Origin: Eudorina sp. 2006-703-Eu-15
Taxonomy: Eukaryota; Chlorophyta; Chlorophyceae; Chlamydomonadales; Volvocaceae
Assembly: GCA_003117195.1 (NCBI GenBank)
Contig: BDSI01000077.1
Coordinates: forward strand, 131,501 to 195,500
Length of the DNA: 64,000 nt
Direction: 5' to 3'
The notes under the pieces were generated by a model. It ran no database searches. It saw only the letters and a program-made list of their open reading frames with translations, and had not been told where the DNA came from. Position 1 is the stretch's first letter. Every line of letters begins with the position of its first letter. Of this stretch, positions 11,210-21,840 are shown piece after piece. The position numbers and the translations under genes are program-made.

Positions 11210-11682
11210 CTGGGCGGAGTTGCGGCTGGAGAGCGCCTATTGGGCAACGGGGGCAGGTACGGAACACGGCATCGCCGGTACCCATCAGGAAGGGAAACCG
11301 AGACGGCAAGACGGCAGCGAGCCGGCGGTGGCAGGTGACGTGTCCGGCCGGCTGACGTCACCGCGGCCTGCTGACATCGTAGGTGCTGCATGGTGCGGCA
11401 GCCGTACTGGCTGAGTGGCCGCGACCGTTGGGCCGGAGGGTGGACTTGGTCCCGGCGCTGTGGGGGCTCGGCGTGCAATCAAGCGCGACGGAAACGTGGC
11501 TGCTGCTGGCGCTACAGGGAAGGGGGCAAGGGGCCCGGTGAGCGCGCAGGGCGCAGCAGCTGGGGGTGGTGTGTATGTGGACCTTCGGTTGGTTCGCCCC
11601 ACCCATGCATCCAGACATGAACGAACCCTATTGTGGCTCCAGCAGCAGCGTCATAGTCAACAGCAGCACCAACAGCACGCAC

Positions 11683-11787
11683 AGCCTGCACCAACCCATA
11701 GCCTGCACCGACCCACAGCCTGCACCGACCCACAGCTTGCACCGACCCACAGCCTGCACCGACCCACAGCCTGCACCGATCCACAGC
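11683..11787 (+). repeat. 17-bp minisatellite AGCCTGCACCGACCCAC
   Basis: Six units begin at 11683, 11700, 11717, 11734, 11751 and 11768 with single-base variants. It lies just upstream of LINE-derived sequence and in an open frame with it, but this looks accidental. Confidence 0.85.
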
Positions 11788-11871
11788 CGCGCAGATCAAG
11801 GCAACAAAAGGGATGGGCATTCACAGACAGCAATTATGGCTGCCCCTCCCCGCCACGGGGGTGCAATAGCG

Positions 11872-12703
11872 CGTGTGTGTGACATTATTATTCAGGATGT
11901 TATTACAGCGGATGGTGGGACATTGTCGTTTTGGCGGCAACAACTGCCATGGAAACGGGCCGACGTGCGATGGGGGCAGCTCGGTCGAGGGCCACGGACG
12001 ATATCCTGCCGCGGGAACGGAAGTTGCAGCGCAGATGGCCGCCTGGCAGGCGGCGGCGGATTATTGGAGCCGGCCCGTCGAATCTATTTCTTAAGAAAAT
12101 CACTGGACGACGCACGCACGCACCCCGTCTTGAAGGCACACGCACACGCAGTCCTATGTCAGGAGGTTATCGATGCACTCACCGACCCTGAACGGGGCGG
12201 TTGGGGAGCCTCGTTCTTGCGTTTAATGTCGTACTTAGAGTGTGATATTTGGAGCGGGCTACCTCACGATGCAGAAGGTGTTGAACAGCGAGTTGAGTGG
12301 TTGCTGTCCAAACCTCTTCCCGAGGCTCAGATTGTGATGGCGATGAGGGAACGACTAATGAGCGGTTGGGAACATGTGCGCCTCGATGTCGCGCCAGACA
12401 ATTACCCATCAGACGGGAAGCAGCCGGGGATCCATATGTCGAAGTACAAGCATTGGATGGGCCTGTCGTTTATGGGTGCGGCGGCCGTTATGTGGCAACC
12501 GCACGCTACAGTTTTTATCCCTCGTTCTGCGCACCGGAAGTTAATGCAATTCAGGCTTTGTTGTTGGGCACTTGAGTCTAACAGGGCGCGGAGGGGTAGG
12601 CACCATGTCCCTAGAGGACAACGGGTCTGCCGTTGCTGCCGCTCTGAAGACCAGATCGAAGATGAGAAGCATGTTCTACTCGACTGCCCGGCTTACGATG
12701 CGG
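11872..12703 (+). mobile_element. LINE family 1, C-terminal part of ORF2, chimeric 3' end
   Basis: The open frame carries the C-terminal region typical of non-LTR reverse transcriptases, ending in a Cys/His finger: CRCCRSEDQIEDEKHVLLDC followed by PAYDA. The match to the minus-strand copy at 13973-14668 is near-perfect. At 12703 the reading jumps into family 2 sequence, so the normal family 1 end (IRAEEGFHRP to VPFGR, hairpin and CA tail) is absent. No reverse transcriptase core is present upstream, so this is a truncated copy. Confidence 0.75.
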
Positions 12704-13446
12704 CGGACAGCGCCCGGTCAGGGCCCGACTGCGTCGCCGGGACAAGAGTTGGCAGAGCAAGGGGAGCGGCGTGCGGTCGCCGATTTCTGGGGGCGCCTTC
12801 ATGGGTTTGCCCAGTTGGGCCTCCCGCGACGTGGGTGGACCTCGGTGGGACCATTACACCCTTTTTGAGAGTGTCGGGAGGAGTCTTGCGGTGTGCAGGG
12901 CCTGCTCCTGAGGGCTGAGGCACGAGCGCACCGTCCTCTTTTTTTGCCACGATACAGGTTCACCTGCCCGTGGCCCAAGTCGGGGACCTAGCATGCCCTC
13001 AGCTGCTGTAGGCGGCCGGACCTCCGTTAGTATTTTGTTAATTGGCCATGGTGTTTCGTTTTAATGCGGGTTGCTCCACTAGGGGTCGCCGGGCACTGTC
13101 ACGAGCCAGGCGTGGGTCTTACAAGACCTTGCGAGGGTGTAGCGCTGGGTGGTGCTACGGGGGTGGTGGTAGCTGGGTAATGGGGTGCCTGCGTGGGCGA
13201 CCTTCCCCGTGCTTTGGCTTTATCCATTTGTGAGGATCCCGCCCTATGATGTGCCTATCCCTTCGGTAGTGTTGCCCCGCTGTCCGCCTCTGCTTGCTCC
13301 GGGGGTCATGGCCCGATGTGTTTTTATTCGCGGCGTTGAGGTGTGGAGGTGACTTCTGACTTGCCGCCTTGTCGGTAGGGCCTGCTGGGGCTTGCCATAG
13401 TATACACCGTTGGTCCCTTTGGGGTCCGCTGTAACGTTCATTCATT
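12704..13446 (+). mobile_element. LINE family 2, C-terminus plus 3' UTR
   Basis: The encoded end reads VADFWGRLHGFAQLGLPRRG then WTSVGPLHPF. It is followed by a long 3' UTR ending GGGGTCCGCTGTAAC and the tail GTTCATTCATTC. Other copies are at 52466-54372, 58540-59525 and 60524-61300. Confidence 0.75.
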
Positions 13447-13721
13447 CGTCTTTCGGTACGGCGGTGCAGCCTGAGAGCGAAGCACACTTTCTGCACGGAC
13501 CCCACTCGAATCCCGATATCCCCTCTGATGGTCTGAGTTTTGGTCTGAGTTTTGCCAGGGCAAGCGGCAGCTGGTTGCCTGGCATAGTTCTCCCAGGGTC
13601 CTATGGGTTTGCGCCCTTATGAGAGCTCGGACGCAGAGTAAGGTCCCACGGGAAGGGGAAGGGGGCATGCGGCACGGTGCAAGGCGGTCAGAGGTGCTCC
13701 GAAGGTTCCATAGGCAGGGCA

Positions 13722-14885
<1,164 letters not shown>

Positions 14886-15562
14886 TACTTCATATAGTTG
14901 AGTTGCACTTCAAGAGGGGCTTGACATGACAAGATTGAATGAATGAATGAACGTTACAGATGCAAGGTACAAGATGCAAGGTACGAAAATGATGCGACTG
15001 CTGCGTGGATCCGATGCGAAGTGCTTTGTAGCAATCGAATCACGACGGACCGACAACTCCACTCGTTACTCTATTTGTAAAACCAAATTTCAACAACAAA
15101 ATATTAGGGATGGATTAGCTTTATGCAAACGGACTTTGGCGACTGCAGCTGCTTTCGGCGAGCCGCAATCTGTGCTAACCGCCAGGCATACACTGCGTGA
15201 TCTCGCTGGCGTCACAAAAATGTGTGCTCATCGCATCATAACATTTATTAAATCATAATCATAATCCAAATCTAATTTTGTATCCGTAAGTATTGCAACA
15301 CATGTGGTTAGGAAGCTCTCGCTTGAGTGAGTGCGAATGCGTACTGTTCGAGGGTACCGGTCGCGTTTCAACAACCCATCAGGAATGATACAAATACTTA
15401 TATATAAATTTATAAATGTATTTTGTCGCCTGTTATGTAGATCGATAATTGGTTTTCAGCGAAGGTTGGTCACATTATGACGGATTACCGTATGTAATAA
15501 GGATCACGGCTAAAATGCCAATTAAAAAGAATTACCATCGTTCTAGAATAATAAAATATCCT
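14886..15562. repeat. Diverged spacer of the carbonic anhydrase array, upstream of copy A
   Basis: Contains blocks alignable to the B-F spacers, for example an ATCGAATCACGACGGACCG... CTCTATTTGTAAAA stretch near 15035-15085. Identity is far lower than among B-F, so this is an older flank. No gene was recognised. A (TGAA)n GTTACAG string at 14937-14958 resembles a family 2 LINE terminus but stops after about 11 bases. Confidence 0.55.
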
Positions 15563-15710
15563 TGAAACTATTGCAACTTTCCGGCTTTCTTGTGGCCGTG
15601 CGTGGGATGCGAGGTTTACAACCGATTAACTTCCAGGTAACCGGTAACCCACGCACCGGTGCTGTAAACTCAGATATCCGTGCAACTGGCCGGATAAATA
15701 TATAAGCAAG
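15563..15710 (+). promoter_or_regulatory. Conserved proximal promoter block, copy A
   Basis: Runs from GAAACTATTGCAAC to TATATAAGCAAG. It is the one upstream segment still closely matching copies B-F, although its flanks have diverged. It contains GTGCGTGGG and CCCACGCAC as inverted 9-mers and the palindrome GCACCGGTGC. TATATAAG lies about 100 bp before the ATG. Confidence 0.55.
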
Positions 15711-16108
15711 GCTTCTATCAGTAATGATACGTCCTACTGCGATACACTCTCGGCCTGTAAACAAAATTGATTATTATTGCTGTTATCGTGCCTCGTTGTT
15801 GGCACGATGGCGGCACACTTCTCGGCTCTGATCGTCGGCCTTCTGTTGTTGCAAGCCGCTTCTGCATGTATCTTCAAGTATGGGACCGCGCCGGACTCTT
15901 TGGTGAGTATGAGCCTGCCAAAGTCCACGTCGCGTGCTGCTTGCATGTCGTTTATGGCGAACCGCGCGCTATGTGACTCGCGGTTATAAGTTGATTCCAT
16001 GTATGCGCTATATTGCCACAAGCTTGATGCAGCGTGATGTCGTTCGGCATGTGCTCTGTTATGCTCACAAGCATTTGGACTTGCTGGTTGGTTGTGGAGG
16101 ATCTCCAC

Positions 16109-16448
16109 GCTCTTAAGACCAGATTGAAGATGAGAAGCATGTTCTACTCGACTGCCCGGCTTACGATGCAATACGCGCTGAGGAAGGGTTTCACCGCCCT
16201 AATACGATGAGGGAGGCGATTGCCTGGGATCCGGCTCGTTTGGCAAAGATGTTGGAGCGCATGTGGGCTCACCGTAATTCTATCGTGCCCTTTGGGCGCT
16301 AGTCTCGTCGACTCCTGTTAATGCGGTATTGCAAACCAGTGCTTTTGGGCGTTTTGTTTGCCCTTGGGCCTCCGGCTCGTATGGGTATGTGCAGGTATGG
16401 GGTTACGCACCCCCAACCATGTAACACACACACACACACACACACACA
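16109..16448 (+). mobile_element. LINE family 1, 5'-truncated, in intron 1 of copy A
   Basis: Starts in the Cys/His finger region (AAGACCAGATTGAAGATG), runs through the ORF end VPFGR and the 3' UTR hairpin, and ends CATGTAA(CA)n. It lies in the sense orientation of the host gene. I see no clear target-site duplication. Confidence 0.8.
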
Positions 16449-19059
16449 TATGATCAGTGTCGGTCTTCCGCGTGTTCATGTAAACCTCATACTGTTATTG
16501 TAATGTAAATGTAGATTAAAACGACCAAAAGCAAATGGACGAACCAACTTAACAACATTAAGTCCCTCCTCAGCAACGCGCTCATTTTGCTTGTCCGTCG
16601 TCCCGCGTGATCTGCTACTGTGTGATTGTTCGCCCAACCCCCAGGCGCCGCCCAAGGGAGGCACCCCTTGGGACCATGGCTTCCACGGCGACGACTGGTG
16701 GGCGGGGGATCGAGGGGCGGATAACGGAGATTACGGGGTGGAAGGCGGGGAGGTTGCTTGCAGCGATGTACATGCCTTCACGGCCGCGGCTTCGCCACAC
16801 CCTAGGTCCTTCGGTGCACATACCTTGCAGACTGATGTTCATAGTGGAAGTCAACCGCATGTGACATGCTTGCCCAACCAGGACCAACTCAGGGGCCGCT
16901 GCTGATGACACACGCGCTCTCACCCCTTGAGTGATAGGAGCATGCGTCTTCCTTACTCCTGCTTAGGCCCAATCAAGGTACTGACCACCGACCGGCCCTA
17001 CCTGAGCCGCGGAGGAAACGTCGCGGTAGCACTGGCATGCGGAGGCAATAGCTAAGGGATAACAAAGCCAACATCATCGCAGTGATTGAATAGCATGTTT
17101 GCATGCTGTACGTACGATGGTACATCAACAGGACGACCCCGCCTCGCTCCTGGTGGTGTTGACAAGCTAGTTGCTGTTCCCGCTGATCCATCCCGTGGCA
17201 GGAGTGGTGTGGACGGCACCGGCAAGCCCTGGGTCTGCCTCAGCGGTATTCGTCAGAGTCCGATCATCGTTCCATCGGCTGCATCCCTACGTACGCACGA
17301 GGGGCCGGCTGGTTGAGGGGTGTAGGGTTTCCACACGGGGACTAAAATTCCCACACGCTGAGCAATAGTACACAGTAGCCAGCAAGCACTCTGCAGCATA
17401 ATTCCTGTTTTGCTGTGTCCTGCGGCGGCGTGCGGCGTGCGGGAGGAACGCCCCTTTACGAGGTATCTGTGCATGCTTCGTATACGCAGTAGTGAACGCC
17501 CCGCTCCTTCGCCTTTTACTTCTTCAATTTGCAGAAAGCTCGGGCCAGGAAATTCCGTCCCAGCTCCGTACGACATGGAACTACCCGGCTCTGGTCTCCA
17601 ACGGTAGCAACATCGAGGTGATCAACACCGGACACACCATCCAGGTCGAGTGGCTGTTCCCGTACAACCCCGACGTGTTCATCACCGTCCCCGCCAACCC
17701 CAGCAGCTTCACCCCGCTCACAGCCGTCCTGACCATGAGGTCCTTTGACGCCAAGTCCTCCGTGAGGGCGACGCCGCTCCAGTTCCACTTCCACACCACA
17801 TCGGAGCACGCGCTGTCAGGTACATAAGGGGATGCCGTACTGTCGTACGATTTGTAAGCAACGCGGCGGTCACGATGCTTCGCAGCACGTAAGAAACCGT
17901 GCTCAAAACCTGTCGTACCGAAGGATCGCAAACCAGTCAGGACCGTCTACATGTTAATCCAAACGCTTCAATATGGGAAACGTCGTCTAGGCTTTATCTT
18001 ACCCAAACGAAGAAGTACATCATGAGTAACAGCGCGTGTTGCCCATTATTCCGTCTCTCCCTCACCGCCCTCCGCCCCTGCTGGCAGGCACGTACTACCC
18101 GCTGGAACTCCACATCGTTCACAAGGTCACGGACCTTCCCTTCTGCGCCGCCATCGGGGGCTGCTTCACCGTCACGGGTATCCTGTTCGAGCTGGTGGAG
18201 GGCCCGGACAACCCGCTGCTGGCGTCCATCTGGGGGGCCATGCCCAGGGGGTGAGATGCGGTAGTTGCGGGGCAGGGCAGGGCAGGGCCAAACGATTGGG
18301 CCAGTTCAGTTGGCGAGGAAGCCTTCGTGTGCGGTGCTTGCAACGCCTTCACGCGCTTCATCATGTATCACATCGATGTATCCCCACACCTGCACCGCAC
18401 TCCCCTCTCCAGGCCGTCAACACTCTGCCCGCCGGCGCCAGCATCCAGCTGAACAGCCTGCTGCCGCCCACCGACGCCCGTGACTACGTCACCTACGAGG
18501 GCAGCCTCACCACCCCGCCCTGCAGCGAGGGACTGCTGTGGCACGTGTTCCTCAAGCCGCAGACCATCAGCCGGGCGCAGGTAGGGTTCAGGTCGATGCG
18601 CGAGGGCGGGCGGGGCTGTACTACAGTGGAACTGGGTGGGTTAGTTGCGGATAGGTCCGCGCGCGCGAACAAGGGAAGGGAGGGGAGTCTTGGCGTGGTA
18701 AAGATCCTTCTCTCCTCCGCTGCCCGCCGCCCGCCCAGCCATGTCGCGCTCCTTCGTGCGATACTCTCCCTGGCCGGTGTTCAGCTTGGCATGCCCCTAA
18801 CCACCCGGTTGCCACTGGCTGCCCTCCGCGCGCGCAGTGGACCCAGTACAAGCGCGCGGTGGGCTTCAAGGAGTGCACCTTCGCTGCCAACGGCACCGCC
18901 GTGGGCGGTCATCACCGCCACAGCCACCGCCGCCTGTTGGCTTCGCAGCTCGGGGGCAACCCGAACGACTGTGAGTAGCGGGCTCGTGCATGGAGCGGAT
19001 GCGGCTGCCAACAGCTCTGCAAACATATATGCGTGATGATCATTGATAAGTGTTGTTAT

Positions 19060-19149
19060 ATATAGTTCGTTTAGGCAGTGTATGGTGAGGAAGCCTCGGC
19101 TGTCGCCGTGGGATGTCACCGATGACACGCGGGGTCCGCTGTAACATCC

Positions 19150-19180
<31 letters not shown>
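19060..19180 (+). mobile_element. LINE family 3 end in intron 7 of copy A, (AAT)9
   Basis: TTTAGGCAGTGTATGGTGAG through GGGGTCCGCTGTAAC followed by ATCCT and (AAT)9. It is present in all six gene copies, so it predates the duplications. Confidence 0.75.
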
Positions 19181-19181
<1 letters not shown>

Positions 19182-19370
19182 TACATTTCTCACACGTCTC
19201 TTCCTGCGATGACCCTGCCTTCACCTACCCAACGCCGTGCAGACGTGTGCAATGTGGAGGCGTACGGCAGCAACTTCAGGTCGCCGCAGGGCATTAACGG
19301 TCGGGTTGTCAAGCTCGCACCGCAGCCCTCACCGCTGCTATCGGTGGGCATCACTCTCGGCCGCCGGTAG

Positions 19371-21590
19371 CTGGCTGGGCTCATCAGCGGCACCGACATG
19401 GAGCTAGACTGAGCCTCAGTCCGAAATGTGGGGGCAGAGACAGACAGATACGGTGATGAAGAATATTGCAAGTACCGTCTGTAAATGAGAGCCGCGGGTA
19501 TGTAAGTATGTATGTAATAGGCGGATGTGCCTGCAGCGCGCCACGTTATGAGGTTGGAAGTATCGAGTCGGAAGAGAGCCAGGAGAGGAAACGCGAGGAC
19601 AGATTGCAATGAGAGGCAATTCGAAGAAATTGAACAATCGTGTTACATGGTGCTGATACCCGCAAGCGGTTTGGCTGGATCGCTTCATTTCAAATTTAAT
19701 TATGTTGCATTTCATGAACAGCGTATTAAGACTTGGCGCCGCTGAATGTGTTTGTGCCGTACAGGAGCGCCGTGCCATTCTCAGGATCGATCGGGTAGTG
19801 ATAGGGGAGCATGTGCATATTGTTGTTGTTGTTGTGTTACATGGTTGGGGGTGCGTAACCCCATACCTGCACATACCCATACGAGCCGGAGGCCCAAGGG
19901 CAAACAAAACGCCCAAAAGCACTGGTTTGCAATACCGCATTAACAGGAGTCGACGAGACTAGCGCCCAAAGGGCACGATAGAATTACGGTGAGCCCACAT
20001 GCGCTCCAACATCTTTGCCAAACGAGCCGGATCCCAGGCAATCGCCTCCCTCATCGTATTAGGGCGGTGAAACCCTTCCTCAGCGCGTATTGCATCGTAA
20101 GCCGGGCAGTCGAGTAGAACATGCTTCTCATCTTCAATCTGGTCTTCAGAGCGGCAGCAACGGCAGACCCGTTGTCCTCTAGGGACATGGTGCCTACCCC
20201 TCCGCGCCCTGTTAGACTCAAGTGCCCAACAACAAAGCCTGAATTGCATTAGCTTCCGGTGCGCAGAACGGGGGATAAAAACTGTAGCGTGCGGTTGCCA
20301 CATAACGGCCGCCGCACCCATAAACGACAGGCCCATCCAATGCTTGTACTTCGACATATGGATCCCCGGTTGTTTCCCGTCTGATGGGTAATTGTCTGTG
20401 CATATGGTTGGCGCAGCCTCCATGTCAGCACCGGAATGTGTCGGGTGCGTCGGATTAGTTCTTCAAGGAACTCAGAGCTGAACGGTTGGCCCTGATGTGG
20501 CCTGCGGTGTGTCGCGCGGACCCGAGGCGGTGTTGTTTTCTTCCGGCGGATGCTCGAATAATGTGATGTCACCGCTCGAATGTGATGCTGGCCAGATGAG
20601 CCTTGGGGCGGCAGCGTATGGTGTGCCAGGAGACTTACCCCGGCTGGCAGACAGGAGTGCGGTCGGCTGTAACCTGATGACTCAGTGCTCATCCCTTATT
20701 ATTTCTCCATATCGGAGTAATATCGGAGTAACCATGGCTAGCTATCGTTCTTACACACCTACCGGTCCGAGCTATCGCCGGTCCGATCCGCGCTACCGGT
20801 CAGCGCTGTCAGAAATCCGCCAGGCTCGGCAGTAAAGTCGCGACAGTTACCTTTCACACGTCCTCCAGTTTCTTGACAAAAGCTTGTCAAGCAAAGCTGC
20901 ACAAGCATGATGACGTAGATAGAATACCTTCGCGGCGTGGAAGTAGAAGAGACGTTCCATAACTTGCACTTGCAATGGAGAACGACAGCTGAGTTTTACT
21001 AGTAAATTGAGTAGTTGAGTCAAAAGCGACTGGATACATGATTGATGTGATCCGAGAAGAAATAATTTGCAGCGATCGAAACACGACAACCCGGCAACGA
21101 CAAAGGCCCGCTGCTCTATTTGCAAAATGAATGACATTATGTATATTTTATTATATTTAAATGATTCATTTTGTTATTGGTGAGTGCAATTGCGGTCGGC
21201 AAGTTTTGTAATGCATGCGCGTGCGTGCGTAATTAATAGGGACTAACAGCCAGGCACGCTTTCGGCGGCGTCGCACACCGCGACACTCTTTACTTGGATA
21301 ATTTAATGTATAACAGTATATTACGCAATTATAAGCAATAAAAATGTCAGGGCATCTTTTTCTTAAGTGGCGCGAAGGCGCGCTGTTCGAGAGTGCGAGT
21401 TGCGTAGGGTTGCGTGGGCTTCAACTTCCCTTCAGATATGCTCAATACAACGAATACATGAAAAAGAACATTATGTAAATATTGAACAGCTGGTTGATAA
21501 ATGACAGAAAGGAACAGACTGTATTCTCAGGCATTTTCTTACTTAAGTAGGTACAGAATCTCTAACTTTCATAGAAACTATGACATCGAT
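19371..21590. repeat. Spacer between copies A and B
   Basis: Holds the 3' UTR of A, a family 1 LINE at 19821-20398, a 33-codon open frame at 20734-20835, and AT-richer unit sequence. It is nearly identical to the other spacers. Confidence 0.8.
19821..20398 (-). mobile_element. LINE family 1 with (CAA)n tail, A-B spacer
   Basis: Minus-strand copy covering the C-terminal finger, 3' UTR and a (CAA)n tail (TGTTGTTG on the plus strand). It is flanked by GTGCATAT on both sides (19813-19820 and 20398-20405), a 7-8 bp target duplication. The other spacers lack it at this site. Confidence 0.85.
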
Positions 21591-21748
21591 GAAACTATTG
21601 CAACACCCCGTCTTTCTTGTGGTCGTGCGTGGGATGCGAGGTCTACAACCGATTAACTTCCAGGAAACCGGTAACCCACGCACCGCCGGTGCTGTAAACT
21701 CAAATGTCCGTGCAAAAACGACTGCCCAGGTGATATATAAGCAAGAGT
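21591..21748 (+). promoter_or_regulatory. Conserved proximal promoter block, copy B
   Basis: Same block as in copy A with GCACCGCCGGTGC at the palindrome. TATATAAG ends about 95 bp before the ATG. Confidence 0.55.
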
Positions 21749-21840
21749 CTACATTTTCATATAAAATATAACGGTTCACTGTATCTACAACATTTACATA
21801 CTTGTGTATATCCTAGTGTTTATCTATCTGTACAGGCACA

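Larger units (their letters stand above)
15807..19370 (+). pseudogene. CAH1-like: Alpha carbonic anhydrase copy A, frameshifted
   Basis: Exons: 15807-15902, 16645-16697, 17202-17311, 17535-17819, 18088-18250, 18413-18580, 18838-18970, 19243-19370. The signal peptide differs from the other copies (MAAHFSALIVGLLLLQAASA, then CIFKYGTAPDSL). Exon 4 keeps the zinc-ligand motif HFHTTSEH and exon 5 keeps LELHIVH. Exon 5 ends ATGCCCAGGGG|GTGAGA where B-F have ATGCCCACGCGCGAGGGG: seven bases are missing, so exon 6 is read out of frame and stops after about 14 codons. A cryptic acceptor 29 bases into exon 6 (GGCGCCAG|C) would restore the frame with loss of 12 residues, so a shortened product is possible. 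Intron 1 holds a family 1 LINE, intron 7 a family 3 LINE end with (AAT)9. TGTAA lies at 19490-19494. Confidence 0.8.

Noticed and set aside
11566..12918. A 450-codon plus-strand frame as a host gene
   Set aside because: It runs through a minisatellite, a LINE ORF2 C-terminus and a second LINE family; it is element debris that happens to stay open.
19100..19200. (AAT)n near exon 8 as coding poly-Ile/Asn
   Set aside because: It lies in intron 7, upstream of the conserved GTGCAG acceptor.
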